Position numbers and translations under genes: made by a program. Positions 1 through 12,059 of a DNA stretch of 64,000 nt are shown here, one piece after another (the first letter of the stretch is position 1; every line of letters starts with the position of its first letter). This DNA is from Welwitschia mirabilis (taxonomy: Eukaryota; Gnetophyta; Gnetopsida; Welwitschiales): NCBI GenBank assembly GCA_051453625.1, contig JBOZIK010000001.1, positions 45,846,160-45,910,159 on the forward strand, read 5' to 3'. The notes below the pieces were generated by a model. It was not told the origin of the DNA. It made no database searches and saw only the letters and a list, made by a program, of their open reading frames with translations.

Positions 1-104
1 CTTCATCTTTCTCAAGTATGTGATCATGTGGGAATTTTGTGTTCAAAAACAAAAAAAAAGAGAGAAAAGAAAAAAAGAAAGAAAGAAAAAAAGGAAGTAA
101 AAAA

Positions 105-292
105 CATGATGTCCTATTGCAAGTACATCGAGACAAATATTTTTGAGAGGAGCCTTTGGTAGTGTAATATGCTAACTGTGGAAACTTCACTGGGGGGTCA
201 GTTGATCATGCTTCATAGGTCTTTACTCCTCTGATAGTGGTTGCACTTCCTTTATCATGGCAAAAGAAATAAAACCCTTAGTATTCCCACTT
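105..292 (+). repeat. Conserved post-integrase noncoding module, copy in element E
   Basis: This segment contains GAGAGGAGCCTTTGGTAGTG, then a GAGGGGT-like block, then TCTTTACTCCTCTGATAGTG and GGTTGCACT. The same blocks in the same order recur at 33205-33420 and 45885-46100, where they follow an integrase relic, and in reverse at 6030-6104. The sequence is not open for translation. Its conservation exceeds that of the sequence around it. Function is unknown. Confidence 0.75.
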
Positions 293-529
293 GATCATTT
301 CACTTTTGGAGATTCCGGTAAGTTTGTAGGTAGAAATAGATGAGTCCATTTCTCAGTAACTTTTGGTTTTAACTTTTATTATTCTACACACTTAACACTT
401 TGGATATCATCATAACCACTGCCTTTTCGAATGAAATTTATGGAGTTAATACATTTTGTCATGTATATTTGCTCAAGTGATGTTATGATGTTTTCCTTTG
501 GAGTTTGCTATGTTAGTACTTATGATAGG

Positions 530-1074
530 TAAACAATCTTCTCTTTGTTTCTTATGTCTATTTTTACTTTGATTTTCTTCTGTTTTCGAGTCTCTTATTT
601 CAAAGTCATTTTTGCATTTTTATATTTTCTCTTAGGACTTTAATCATTTAGTTTTTTTTTAATTGTTTACTTATAAGTCCCTTATTAGTTATTGAGNNNN
701 NNNNNNNNNNNNNNNNNNNNNNNNNNNNNNNNNNNNNNNNNNNNNNNNNNNNNNNNNNNNNNNNNNNNNNNNNNNNNNNNNNNNNNNNNNNNNNNNNNNN
801 NNNNNNNNNNNNNNNNNNNNNNNNNNNNNNNNNNNNNNNNNNNNNNNNNNNNNNNNNNNNNNNNNNNNNNNNNNNNNNNNNNNNNNNNNNNNNNNNNNNN
901 NNNNGATAAACAATCATCTTTTTGTTTCTTGTGTCCATTTTTACTCTAGTTTTCTTTTATTTTTAAATCTACTATTTCAAATTCATTTTTGAATTTTCTT
1001 ATTTCTTCTTAGGACTTTAATCCTTTATTAGTTTTCTTACTATTCAATTATGAATTTCCTTATTGGTTCTTGAG
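530..1074 (+). repeat. Diverged direct repeat (about 170 bp x2) around a gap
   Basis: 530-696 and 905-1074 are imperfect direct copies. Both begin near AAACAATC, both contain TCTTAGGACTTTAATC, and both end in TATTGAG or TTCTTGAG. They flank 208 N (697-904). The many substitutions argue for a genuine tandem repeat in the 3' internal region of E, not a duplicated contig end. Confidence 0.6.
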
Positions 1075-1707
1075 TTCTCAACTCTCTCATGCTTTTATTT
1101 TCCTGTTTGAGCACATTTATTCTTTCTTTCTTATAGATTTTCAACCTAGATAGTCTATTTTCTCTCGCCATAGTTTTTCCTTTTTTATGTGCTTTTAGTC
1201 TTCTGTCTCTTTCCTTTTCACGATTTAGCAATTTGGGACATATTGCATATTTTAAGTGGGGGGCAAAGAACAAATATTTTTAGTATTCTTAAATATTTTT
1301 GAAAATTTATGAGAATCATTATTGTAGGTCCTTCTTCTAAGCTAGTTGCCAAAATAGGATTCATTAATTTTTACATGATTATCTTTTTATTTGAATGTTT
1401 ATCATAGTGGAGGGCTGTTTATTAGTCTTACTTAATTAACAAAAAAATTGATTTCTGTCACAAGTTCCAGTTTTGAAGATCTTTTGAGGAGCTTATCGTC
1501 CAGATGATAGTACCAGATGACTGACTTCTAATGCTTAGCAGGTATGTCTGATCAGTTTTTGAATTTTTCAGAAAGTCAGTCTATTATTGGTATATGTTGC
1601 AAATCTTTTCCAGATGCTTTCTTTAGATATCCTAGCTATTTTTATTATTTGAAACATTAGCTTACAAATGTGGTTTACTACCTGCTTTTATCAAGGACTG
1701 ACAAGGC

Positions 1708-1721
1708 TAAGTGAGGGGCTA
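1708..1721 (+). promoter_or_regulatory. Polypurine tract of element E
   Basis: The purine-rich run AAGTGAGGGG followed by CTA lies immediately before the TGTTGTA start of the 3' LTR. This is the expected position of the plus-strand primer of reverse transcription, and it identifies the following LTR as a 3' LTR. Confidence 0.65.
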
Positions 1722-2827
1722 TGTTGTATTGCTAACTTACATGTATTTGATAAGATATTCTAAGTTGTTTTGCAGGTAAATTAGCACATAAATGCTTAGT
1801 TCTCATGATAATGGAGAACAGGGATGAAAAGGATGAAAATATGCAATTTTTAGATAAATTATAAGCATTTGGCACAGATGTGGATAAATGACATTTTGGA
1901 TAATGATTCCTACAAACAACAAAGCGATCAGACTGACTAAAGTTCGATAAAAGACCATCATCCACCTCATTGTCCAGACGTCAGTTGTAGATGACATCAT
2001 CAATAGTCAACAACACTCTATATGCAGTTCATAAGTAGTTTAACTAAAGTAGATCAAGAGATCTATCTATCAAATAACATCGTCTTATATATCATCCAGA
2101 TGACTAGTAGAATGATACTGTTTTCTTATACTTTCATCAAATGTTTGCCTGAGTTGTCACCACTTTATTGTGACTTTTCTTTACATGTTAGCTAGGGTTT
2201 TTTCTATACTCTTCTATTAGTTTCCCTTTCTTTTTTATCTATAAATAAGGGTCTCCCCCTCAATCTCTAATCATCTTCGACAGTACCTGACATACCCATG
2301 AAAGGAGATCATGAGATAGGAGAATCATTCTATAATTGCAAAGAGACGTTACCTTAGTGTTGGGTGGTGTTTTCTCTATTGAGGAGTAGCTACTTTATAA
2401 TACGAATGTTGCATGCATTTTAATATGAATTATCTTCTTTTGTGTTTAATATATGAATGAACTTCTCCCTCATAGTTTATGTTATCTAAGATTCGGTGAT
2501 AAGCTTCTTTTATTATATAGATTATGAGGGCAACATTTATCAAGGTTGAGCTTAGTTAGTTTAAGTGCATCCTTATTTATTTTCTTAGATTAGTTTTGCA
2601 TAAGAATGTTTTATTTCAATTTCATGCATTGCAATTTATTTCAGTAGATTAGGGTTACATAATTTTCTCTTAAAAGCAACTATTTTATTTCCATACCTTA
2701 GCCTTCGATGGAATTATGACATTCGGATCACTCCCATCTATACTAGTGTGTTATGTTTGGGCATATTAATTGTGATTAATAGGATTCAGCTCAGGACATA
2801 AACATTGCATAAATATGCATCATAATA
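1722..2827 (+). repeat. 3' LTR of element E (LTR family E/D, copy 1)
   Basis: About 1.1 kb. It begins TGTTGTATTGC and is collinear with the LTR at 19974-21091: both have TTACATGTATTTGATA near the start, GATAATGGAGAAC, GGTCTCCCCCT after a TATA-like site, and an ending with the 'actagtgtg' block and a CATCATAATA or ACACTACAACA terminus. The E copy has a good TATA box, TCTATAAATAAGG, at about 2238-2250. Similarity to the LTR2 and LTR3 copies extends across the final 250 bp. The end is placed by alignment and may be off by a few bases. Confidence 0.8.
2238..2250 (+). promoter_or_regulatory. TATA box in the E 3' LTR
   Basis: TCTATAAATAAGG is followed by GTCTCCCCCT. The equivalent site in the LTR at 19974-21091 is CAATAAATAGAGG followed by the same GGTCTCCCCCT block, so the element sits at a conserved place in the LTR family. 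It is the likely core promoter of the retrotransposon. Activity is not inferred. Confidence 0.6.
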
Positions 2828-3716
2828 AATCACTAATTCATTTTTTACTATTTTATAAAGCAAGCACTAATTCTTTGATGTTGACTATATGTTGGAGGAG
2901 ATATTCATCATTTTCTCCATTAAAAATAGGATGTGCATTTAAATTTTTTAACTTGACATCATCATTAGGAGGTAGACCAAAATAATTTTGGATTTTATAC
3001 TTTGTATTTGTAATTAATTCTTTAAGAGTAATATTAGCATTTGGATTTATGAGGGTAGTAGAGATTTCTATCATGATAGAAGAATCAAGTGAAGCTACTT
3101 GTTTCTATTTTTATATAGAATTCAACATTGTAATAGAACTATTTTCTTTTAAACTTTCTTTTAAAACACTTTCTTTGGAAAAATTAAATTCAAAATAATA
3201 AATGTATAAAAATCTTCTTTCTCAATTATTAGAATATTTTACATACTTGAGATCTACATACTTGGGTTAAGTTCATAGTTGATAAAACCTTCTTAGATGT
3301 TCTCTTTAATCAATAGGCTCTCTCTTTGATATTTTATCTTTTTACTTAATTTTACCATGTTCCATATGCTCAATTCTATTTTTATAGATGTTGTCTCTGT
3401 GGTCATCTAGACAATGTAGTTGGATGTTATAAAAACATAAAAAATTGAAAACAAAAAATGTAGAAAAATAGAATTGTGAAATAACATAAAATAAAAACTG
3501 ACAATCATCCTCTAAGTTATCTAGATGATAGAGGAGATAATAGAAAAATTACTAGTTCTTATGAAAATGAAAAATCCTAATATTCATAGGCTATCATTAC
3601 TATACATCATCTAGATGATGATGTGGATGGTAGGGCATTATTTTTGGAATGAAAATAAAAAAATGTGAAAATAAAAACCTATAATTCTATAATAAAGATA
3701 CAACACTACTGTAGAC
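2828..3716. other. Unassigned sequence, probably part of the LINE insertion
   Basis: No gene can be supported. A 73-codon minus-strand frame (2853-3074) has no recognisable motif. Short palindromes of the TCATCTAGATGA type occur at about 3395, 3515 and 3605. The stretch lies downstream, on the minus strand, of the LINE endonuclease at 3817-4430 and could hold the rest of that element, but I see no RT motif. Confidence 0.3.
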
Positions 3717-3816
3717 NNNNNNNNNNNNNNNNNNNNNNNNNNNNNNNNNNNNNNNNNNNNNNNNNNNNNNNNNNNNNNNNNNNNNNNNNNNNNNNNNNNN
3801 NNNNNNNNNNNNNNNN
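3717..3816. other. Assembly gap (100 N)
   Basis: Exactly 100 unknown bases, so the true length is probably unknown. It cuts the LINE endonuclease relic just downstream of its GDFN motif. Confidence 0.95.
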
Positions 3817-4430
3817 TTTATTAGCAAAGTATTGAGAAAACCTTAAATAAAAAATCACATCTATTCTACCATTCTAATGATGCCATTGTATAAGATCTAT
3901 TTGTTGTAATCCAACTTGAATATTGAAATCTCCATAAATGAAAACCTCCTCTTTTGTTTGAAAGTTTGCAATATCTTCTTATAAATGTTCAAAAGGAAAA
4001 TCTTTAGATAATATTATTATGATATAAACAGATGATTCTCTGAAGCAAAATAACGAATAGAAAGATAAACATAGCTATAATGATGATGAATTTTCAGCCA
4101 AATATATTATTCATATTAATTTACCTTTTTAATTTTGGCAATATGCTCTAAGAAACTATGAATGAGACATGTAATGCCTTTTACTAGTCTAACTCTTCTA
4201 CCTACTGTACTATTTTTTATAGAGATAATAATAAAATTTGTAATAGAAAAAATCTTAGATCCATCATCTTCCCAAGTTTCTACAAATATAAAAATATCAA
4301 AACTATTCAAGAAATTAATGTTGTTCAAAGAAATAATCCAGCTTGTAATTCCTCCATTAATGTTTAAAACTCCACAATGTAAAGAATTTATGCTTTTTTT
4401 AAAAAAAATTTCTTCCTTAATTACCACTAT
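3817..4430 (-). pseudogene. LINE endonuclease (APE-type) relic
   Basis: This is a minus-strand relic of the endonuclease domain that begins ORF2 of a non-LTR retrotransposon and nicks target DNA. An open stretch at 4427-4116 reads through LHCGVLNINGG, FDIFIFVETWEDD (the metal-binding ET pair) and a GRR..LVKGITCLI block, the usual order of the APE domain. After a break, positions 3960-3901 read FIYGDFNIQVG, with the diagnostic GDFN at 3922-3933 (reverse complement). Further down there is an in-frame stop and then the 100-N gap, so no RT is seen. Domain order and motifs fit a plant L1-type element. The gene is dead. Confidence 0.8.
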
Positions 4431-4699
4431 ATTTCATGCATTTAAATATGCAAACTTACCTTCTTCGCATGATTTTTTCACTTTCTACCATTCTTTAGAC
4501 TTTTTAAGGAGTTCTATTTTTGTCAAGTCCTCATTAATTCATATTTTTTTCCCTTTAAGATTATTGTGATTGTGTTAAGCCTTGTCTCTTATAAAAATAT
4601 CTTGTAATCAAATGAGAATATGATGAGGTTTTTCTCCTTTTTGGTAAACCTTGGAAGCATCTTGAAATGATTGCTCTAGAATGTGCATTTCTTCTCAAA

Positions 4700-5160
4700 A
4701 AATTTGAGAAATATCAGTCATTAAATCCTATTTATCTTTTTTAGGAAGCTTCACCAATCATATGTTAAAATATTTTTCTTGTTTTTCTTTCATTGCTTCA
4801 CACATTATAGTATTCCCATCTACTTTCTCTTCTAGCTTAGATTAAATAGAGCATATCTTTTCTTCAAACATCTTTAATTTTAATACACCTTATAATTTCT
4901 ATTCAATATTCATAATCTGTATGAATACCTCACAAATCTTCAAGGATTATTATGAGAGCACATAGATCTATGCATTTAAACTCTAAATGATTGTTTCCAT
5001 ATTAGCTATTTTCAACTTCATTGCAACCCATTCTAATTTGAAAATTATTATCTTTGTTATTTTGAGAGGAGATTTTAAATATTTAATACTATCTTCAATG
5101 ATTGAATTAATCACTTTTTTTCTGGATTTCTCTGGCATTCAGAAAGGCTAGTCAAATGCA
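4700..5160 (-). pseudogene. LINE ORF1 remnant, coiled-coil-like
   Basis: Directly upstream, on the minus strand, of the endonuclease relic. From a methionine near 5140 a frame reads MPEKSRKKVINSIIEDS, then Lys/Ile/Glu-rich sequence including KLEWVAMKLKIANME. Continuation to about 4700 has stops that replace former Gln codons in a heptad-like sequence. Position, basic start and coiled-coil composition fit the RNA-binding ORF1 of an L1 LINE. No zinc knuckle or RRM motif is visible, so the assignment rests mainly on context. Confidence 0.45.
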
Positions 5161-5557
5161 TTAGAGATAGTTCTTTTCATCTTCTTTCTTTCTCTCTTTC
5201 TATAAAACAAGGATAGTCATTCCTTATTGCTCTTTCTTAGATCTCAGAATCATGACCCTTCTCTTTTATATAAAGTCAGTGTCAGGTGAATGCATCCTAA
5301 GCTAAGTAAATAGAAATTTTTTAATTGTTTACCATTATGTAGGTTGATTACGTTTAGCTACACTTTTTATTTTTAGCTAAGTTCCAGTCTTTACACTCAC
5401 TTGCCTTCACCACCACTAACTACTCTTTTTTGAACACTCTATCTATCACTATTGGTCTCTACTTTAAATGCATCTTTACCATTGGTCAGCCTCAGTGATG
5501 CTAATAGCATTATCTCCTATAATGGTATCTTTAAAGAGCATCATGGGTAAAGTAGAA
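5161..5557. other. Unassigned sequence before a gap
   Basis: Probably LINE 5' sequence followed by remnants of the target. No motif can be supported. The 100-N gap 5558-5657 follows directly and hides the start of the LTR fragment to the right. Confidence 0.3.
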
Positions 5558-5657
5558 NNNNNNNNNNNNNNNNNNNNNNNNNNNNNNNNNNNNNNNNNNN
5601 NNNNNNNNNNNNNNNNNNNNNNNNNNNNNNNNNNNNNNNNNNNNNNNNNNNNNNNNN

Positions 5658-5908
5658 TGTTATTTATTTTCATAGATTAGTCTTGCATCACTATTTTATT
5701 TCCATGCATTGCAATTTAAATTCAATAGATTAAGGTTACGCATTTCATTTCTGAAATCAACACTTTATTGTCCATACCATTGGCCTTTGATGGAATTACG
5801 ACATTCGGATCACTCTGTCTATACTAGTGTGTTGTATTTTTCATCTTAATTATAATTAACAGGATTAGAATCGAAATGTGAAACATTGCACAAATACACA
5901 CCGCAACA
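5658..5908 (+). repeat. LTR 3' end, family E/D, copy 2
   Basis: 250 bp closely match the last part of the E 3' LTR (2570-2827). Shared pieces include ATGCATTGCAATTTA, TGGAATTA(C/T)GACATTCGG and TCTATACTAGTGTGTTGT, ending in ACACCGCAACA. No primer binding site follows, so this is a 3' LTR or solo LTR. Its 5' part is hidden by the gap at 5558-5657. Confidence 0.75.
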
Positions 5909-6029
5909 ACTATAACTCAATCTAATCATTGGCTATAATAAATAGTGACATGTTAGCAACTTACCATTTAATAACCAATTTAAAGTCATGGAAAATCAAG
6001 TTAATGAAGTGTTTAAAAAACATCATTCA

Positions 6030-6104
6030 TCATAATGAGGGGAGTGCAACCACTACTAAGAGCATAAAGATCCATAAGTAAAAGCAAATCATGACCAACC
6101 GACA
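6030..6104 (-). repeat. Conserved post-integrase module, minus-strand copy
   Basis: Read on the minus strand it gives GTCGGTTGGTCATGATT, then a GGATCTTTATGCTCTTAGTAG block, then TGGTTGCACTCCCCTCAT. These match the second half of the module at 105-292. The copy shows that a further, minus-strand member of the same retrotransposon group lies here. No integrase could be read upstream of it at 6105-7300. Confidence 0.65.
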
Positions 6105-7690
6105 TCTTAGATTTTTGAGTCTTTAAAAAAATATTTATCATTCCTTATTCCTATTTACATTAAGATGACCCACTCTACAGTGTGTTTTTAGTATCAATAG
6201 TATTTAATTTAAAAGCTAAAAATAATATTTTATTTTCACAATATTTGACTCACAATCAATATACAGATTTTCAAAATTATAGATTGGGTATATGTAAGTC
6301 TAAGCTTTAAGTTAAAATAAAATATTTGCAATGTTATATTATTCTTAGTATATTTCAAATAATATCTTGTGAGGTATTTTAGGTAAATTTGAACTTTATT
6401 TTATTACTAGATTAACTTTCATTATGCTCTTGCCATACATAAAAGTACTTTCACACACTTTAAAAAAAGAATATAACTTTATCTTATTTGATTAGGGTCA
6501 TTTAGATTAATTTTCAATGATATAAAGAGAAATTTATTTATGTGTAACTTAGGCCATTATCTTTCTTTTGAATTTATTTTATCTCTATAATTAATAATTT
6601 AAATTCTATTGAGATGTTACTACATTGGAGTCATTTTCTTGCCTAGGCAAAGTAAAATATAACCTCATGAAAAAAAAATATCGTAATAGTTTAGTGCTAG
6701 AAGAAGGGTCATAGACATAATTTTAACATCATTTGATCACCCAAAATCACAAATATAATGTTGTAAAAAACACTCATGACATAATACCCATGAATAGCTA
6801 ATATTTTTAGGATTTAATCAGCAAAGAGTAAAGGGAAGTAAAATTTTTGAGTTATCATGTTAAGTATTCCATATTTAATGCATTTTTTCCACTATACTTT
6901 TAGTCTAGTTGGTATAATCTTATTATTTTCATTCTTAAATATGGTAATTCCAAGCTTTTTAGAGATTTAGTTTTGTCATATCCCATATTTTGTAAACCTT
7001 ATTTACTTGAATATTAAGTATATTAATCTTTTATTCAAATGATTAATTATCCTTATTTAAAGGCCTTTTCAAAGTAAAATGTCATTTTAAATTAACTTAG
7101 TTTGTAAATTTCATAATTTACTATGAATATAATGAAAATTATGTTAGAAGGTTTTTTTTGAAAAAAGCTATCAAAACATTAAAAAATAGAGAATCCCATT
7201 TTGATGAGGAATTAAAATCACATTATAAGACTAATATATTAAAAATTTTAAGAGGACATAATAATATATTTTGCATCTTATTTAAACTCTTGTTAAATGT
7301 GACAGGTGTACTATATTGTGAATAAACATTTTTTCCTTGTGTTATATGCTTGATAAATTTTTATGCATTTTGAAATAAATGAACTTTTGAACAAGTAGAT
7401 GCACGGTCACCTAAAACTAAGAATGATAAATGAGTAGATTTACTCTACTATGACTTTTATCTTCTTGAGATATGTAAGGGCACTTAGTTCATAGCATACT
7501 CATTGTTTAATCATTGAAATTGAAGAGTTTTTCTCATGATGCAATACGAAACTTTTGATATTTATGCATTTATTTTTTTGATGCATGTCTTGGATTAATT
7601 AAACTTACTTATAAATCTATGAAGGATTATAAAGGAGATAGTATGAGGAAATGATGCATGTAATTAACCTTATTGATTAAAGTAAGATGA
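6105..7690. other. Unassigned AT-rich sequence
   Basis: No frame, RNA gene or repeat boundary can be supported. Given the module at 6030-6104 it may be the body of a minus-strand gypsy element decayed beyond recognition. Confidence 0.3.
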
Positions 7691-8755
7691 TTACTCACCC
7701 TAATTAAGTGCATGAGTTATAAATATGATCTTTTTTGTATTCAAATGTAACTTATTACTCATCCCACTTATCAATGCTAAATCATATGATTTTGTAATCT
7801 TGAGCTATGTGCCTTTGTTTATTTATATATAAAAATCCTTTTCTCTCTTGTAAAAGGGGATACTTTTTGACCTTATACAAGTGTATTTCCTTATTTTTTC
7901 TCTCTTTCTTTCATTTTCTTAGTTATAGAGCTTAGAGCTCAGAAGCTTGGAGTTAAGGAACTCTTGAGCTTAGATATTCATCAATCTTCAACTATCAATG
8001 ACTTACTAAACTTCCCAAGTAAGCTCTTTGTTCTTATTATTTAGGTGATTTCCTTTAAGATTCTAGTGGAATTATGTGATATTACATTAGGGAATTATTT
8101 ATGGTTTTTATGCAATTATGTTATAAATATTATTCCCTCCCATTAGTTCTCATGANNNNNNNNNNNNNNNNNNNNNNNNNNNNNNNNNNNNNNNNNNNNN
8201 NNNNNNNNNNNNNNNNNNNNNNNNNNNNNNNNNNNNNNNNNNNNNNNNNNNNNNNNNNNNNNNNNNNNNNNNNNNNNNNNNNNNNNNNNNNNNNNNNNNN
8301 NNNNNNNNNNNNNNNNNNNNNNNNNNNNNNNNNNNNNNNNNNNNNNNNNNNNNNNNNNNNNNNNNNNNNNNNNNNNNNNNNNNNNNNNNNNNNNNNNNNN
8401 NNNNNNNNNNNNNNNNNNNNNNNNNNNNNNNNNNNNNNNNNNNNNNNNNNNNNNNNNNNNNNNNNNNNNNNNNNNNNNNNNNNNNNNNNNNNNNNNNNNN
8501 NNNNNNNNNNNNNNNNNNNNNNNNNNNNNNNNNNNNNNNNNNNNNNNNNNNNNNNNNNNNNNNNNNNNNNNNNNNNNNNNNNNNNNNNNNNNNNNNNNNN
8601 NNNNNNNNNNNNNNNNNNNNNNNNNNNNNNNNNTTATTTATGGTTTTTATGTAATTATGTTAAATATTATTCCCTTCCATTGGCTCACGCTAAGACACTA
8701 GGAAGATATGAGGGATCTCTTGTGCTTGGTGATGTGGGTCATTAATAGATGATTA
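7691..8755 (+). repeat. LTR-like segment with TATA box, containing a 478-N gap
   Basis: A TATA box (TTTATATATAAAAAT, about 7822-7836) is followed by a pyrimidine-rich transcript-like leader. The sequence around the gap (N at 8156-8633) is repeated: 8096-8155 and 8634-8690 both read TTATTTATGGTTTTTATG and then ATTATTCCCT(C/T)CCATT. This is either a local tandem repeat or two overlapping contig ends. No partner LTR or coding region was found, so the LTR interpretation is tentative. Confidence 0.35.
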
Positions 8756-11089
8756 CAGCCAAGTGACTAGGGGATTTACTATTTTTAAAAAAAAGGAAAT
8801 TTGGGTACCCATGTTTATTTTAATATTATATTTTTATTTATTATGCATTAGTTTCATCTTATTAGGGGCAAAATCTAATCCTCAAAATTCTCATTAGGCT
8901 AGTACTCTTTCATGGAAATCCTAAGGCTCATAGTAAATAATTCTTTTTGAATTGATTTGATTTTTAACTCTATAATGGTTTAAATTAATTAAATTAATGA
9001 AGATATTTTATAAATAATTAGTTAGTATATCCATTATTTTATTGATGTAAGTTATTTCTTAACTAGTTGTGAAAATGTTATCATTTTTTTGTTATGACAA
9101 AAATTAAATTTCTAGAATAGAGGCTTAAGATAAGAACCCCATAGCTTATTAAGTAATAGGTATAAATTAGTGAAATGATTTTTGTAAGTCTAATATTTGT
9201 TATAAATGTAAAAATGTAAAGATAGTAATTTTTTGATGGGTAATTATTTTTAAAAAAATATTTATTAAAATATATTAGAAAATAAATGCAGAAAATAATA
9301 AGCAAGTAATTTATAGTTTTGTAACTATCTATTAATATATCTGCAAACTTAAGCATCCTAAGTTGTAGGAAATTGAATAATTTTTTGAAAACATCTTGAA
9401 TTATTTAAAAACTCAAAGTATTTTGAAAGTTATGGTTATTCTAGTGCAGTGTGGTAGGATTGTAATTTCAGAAAATATGACAATATTTAACCTTAAATGA
9501 TAAAGTTAGAAATAATACTTTTATAATTACAAGATANNNNNNNNNNNNNNNNNNNNNNNNNNNNNNNNNNNNNNNNNNNNNNNNNNNNNNNNNNNNNNNN
9601 NNNNNNNNNNNNNNNNNNNNNNNNNNNNNNNNNNNNNNNNNNNNNNNNNNNNNNNNNNNNNTGTTATAATTAATGTTTTAAATTATATAAAAATTATTAC
9701 ATGAAATTTTATATGAAATTCCAATATATAAGATATGTTTTTATTAGTAATGTCAAGTTAAATTACCTATAAATAGTATTTTATTTGTAGAAATACCTCT
9801 TTTACTTTTTATTATTTATCATACTTTTAACGTGTATGCTTGTAAGAGTTTTTACCTTAGTAGTTTAAGTAACATAAATAGTCTCTAACTTATCACTTTT
9901 TTCATTGACTCATAATATAAACATATAAATCTTAGATAAAGATTTATATCTTAACAATTATACTTGGGCTATATTTTCTTTTGTTTACCTTTTTCACACT
10001 AATCTATGAAGATTATCATATGATCATGGAAGAATATCTCTAGGATTGACATAGCTCTAGTTATGTTTTAATTTCTTTAAGTACATTATTAATATGTGAT
10101 TTAATACATTTTGAATATTTTTATTATTATTGAAAGAAAACAAATATTTTCTTTGTTTAGATTTTCATTATTGTAATCTTAAATACAGAGATGTTTTTGT
10201 ATGCTTGTCTTCTTTTTCTATTTGTTTCTATAAAATGAATCTAATAATGATTAGAATTATTATAACTAAGTAACTAACCCATTAAATATTCATATTAGCT
10301 ATAATTATATGCATGCATTTGTGTATGTATTTATTGAGTAAGACTAAATTAAGATAATTCTAATAATATTCATTCCCACACTTGGACTTCATTACCAAGG
10401 TGGATTGCATTGCATTTTTTTATGATACCCTTTTGAAAGTAGATTTGATCATCACTCACTTGTCCTAACCATGTATGAACTTACTCTAACCTAATATCTC
10501 GATCCCTTGGCATTGATGGATTATGCTGCACTATCTGAAGATGCTTCAGGGAAGTAGGAGTTATTTGTAAGTATGCATTCACCTCACATACTGCCTGTCA
10601 CCTCTATTGAGGGTATATCGAGGTGAAATTAAATTCTATATATTTGAGCCCAACCATGTTTGTATAGTGTAGAACTTGAAGTAAAAATAACTTATGTCCC
10701 GATAATTGCTAGATATTGAATTGGAATGCAACAAATTGGAATTGCAATCTTCAATTTGATTGGTTAGGCATTATCCTTAAACTTAACTATGTGTGTTTAT
10801 AATAAGTTTACATCTCCTCAATTGTTCATAAGATATTTTTTTATGTGATAAAAATCTTGGAAGAAATGGAGGGCACAAACTTATAACATCACTATTATTT
10901 GTAAACCAAAATAATCAAGAAATTAGTTACAGGTAAACATATAATATTAATATGATTTATTTTTCTTAAAATATAGAAATGCTAATAAAGATATAAGTAA
11001 AATTTGATCCAAGGTTCTATTGTGTCTACTAGGTAATAATATTAAAGAATGAAGGGGGGGGGGGGAAGAAAAAAAAATATAGTGCTTAA
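8756..11089. other. Unassigned AT-rich sequence with a G12 run
   Basis: Contains a 125-N gap (9537-9661) and a 12-base G run at 11054-11065 next to an A run. A 91-codon minus-strand frame at 9081-9356 is low-complexity (Ile, Leu, Tyr, Asn) and looks like chance in AT-rich DNA. The right edge should contain the rest of the RT of element J, but I could not read catalytic motifs there. Confidence 0.3.
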
Positions 11090-11290
11090 TTAGAATAAGA
11101 GAAGAGAGGGTGTTACAAGTTTTAAGTATAACTAACCTATTTACTATAAAAGATAGGAAAAATAGTACCAACATCTAGTGACTTCAGAATGAACTTTAGT
11201 ACTACTAACTTCATATGAGGTTTAAGTCTATGACAAGGTTTGGTACTAGGCTTAGTATTTATTTTTTATTTTTAGGTAAACCTATACATA
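11090..11290 (-). pseudogene. Reverse transcriptase N-terminus, element J (Athila-like)
   Basis: The minus strand reads TKPSTKPCHRLKPHMKLVV, then LKFILKSLDVGTIFPI and FYSK followed by a stop and VS. This aligns with the opening of Athila/Tat reverse transcriptases (RQPQRRLNP, EVLKLL.AGIIYPISDSKWVS); the stop stands where Trp is expected. Upstream on the minus strand is a 648-N gap (11291-11938), then the protease. The order and the approximate gap length fit one polyprotein. The motifs with catalytic Asp residues are not recognisable below 11090. Confidence 0.75.
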
Positions 11291-11938
11291 NNNNNNNNNN
11301 NNNNNNNNNNNNNNNNNNNNNNNNNNNNNNNNNNNNNNNNNNNNNNNNNNNNNNNNNNNNNNNNNNNNNNNNNNNNNNNNNNNNNNNNNNNNNNNNNNNN
11401 NNNNNNNNNNNNNNNNNNNNNNNNNNNNNNNNNNNNNNNNNNNNNNNNNNNNNNNNNNNNNNNNNNNNNNNNNNNNNNNNNNNNNNNNNNNNNNNNNNNN
11501 NNNNNNNNNNNNNNNNNNNNNNNNNNNNNNNNNNNNNNNNNNNNNNNNNNNNNNNNNNNNNNNNNNNNNNNNNNNNNNNNNNNNNNNNNNNNNNNNNNNN
11601 NNNNNNNNNNNNNNNNNNNNNNNNNNNNNNNNNNNNNNNNNNNNNNNNNNNNNNNNNNNNNNNNNNNNNNNNNNNNNNNNNNNNNNNNNNNNNNNNNNNN
11701 NNNNNNNNNNNNNNNNNNNNNNNNNNNNNNNNNNNNNNNNNNNNNNNNNNNNNNNNNNNNNNNNNNNNNNNNNNNNNNNNNNNNNNNNNNNNNNNNNNNN
11801 NNNNNNNNNNNNNNNNNNNNNNNNNNNNNNNNNNNNNNNNNNNNNNNNNNNNNNNNNNNNNNNNNNNNNNNNNNNNNNNNNNNNNNNNNNNNNNNNNNNN
11901 NNNNNNNNNNNNNNNNNNNNNNNNNNNNNNNNNNNNNN
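11291..11938. other. Assembly gap (648 N)
   Basis: Unknown sequence between the protease and the RT start of element J. Because the length is not 100, it may be a size estimate. It fits the usual protease-to-RT spacer. Confidence 0.95.
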
Positions 11939-12059
11939 TAAATAAGAGATAAGTATCTTTAAAGAATGCATAATTTAAATCCTTTGGAAGAGTTTTAAGT
12001 TAAATAGTAAGGATACTCTCTCTACTAGAAGGTTATTTCTGTGATACATGTGGTAAAGA

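Larger units (their letters stand above)
1..1721 (+). mobile_element. 3' internal region of Athila-like LTR retrotransposon E (5' part lies outside the window)
   Basis: Noncoding internal sequence between a lost pol gene and the 3' LTR starting at 1722. Three things support this. Positions 105-292 match the noncoding module that follows integrase in elements A and B further right. A polypurine tract lies directly before the LTR. No reading frame is open across the stretch. A purine-rich tract at about 1254-1266 (AAGTGGGGGGCAAAG) resembles the repeated polypurine tracts often seen in Athila/Tat 3' regions. Element identity is inferred from the LTR family, whose other member (D) carries Athila-type gag. 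Confidence 0.65.

Noticed and set aside
1254-1266. Second polypurine tract as an LTR boundary
   Set aside because: The following sequence does not start like any LTR in the window. The tract at 1708-1721 is the one next to the LTR.
1732-2003. Two overlapping minus-strand frames in the LTR
   Set aside because: They lie antisense inside the E 3' LTR. The similar frames at 19984-20227 in the D LTR only reflect LTR homology.
2853-3074. 73-codon minus-strand frame
   Set aside because: No motif or homologous frame elsewhere in the window. Kept only as a remark in the region entry.
4162-4569. 135-codon plus-strand open frame
   Set aside because: It is the antisense shadow of the LINE endonuclease, whose minus-strand frame has the ET and GDFN motifs.
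9081-9356. 91-codon minus-strand frame, hydrophobic
   Set aside because: Composed almost only of Ile, Leu, Tyr, Asn, Phe and Lys as expected from AT-rich noncoding DNA. No neighbouring support.
11054-11065. G12 run as a possible quadruplex or regulatory element
   Set aside because: A single homopolymer next to an A run, without spaced G tracts. More likely slippage or assembly noise.
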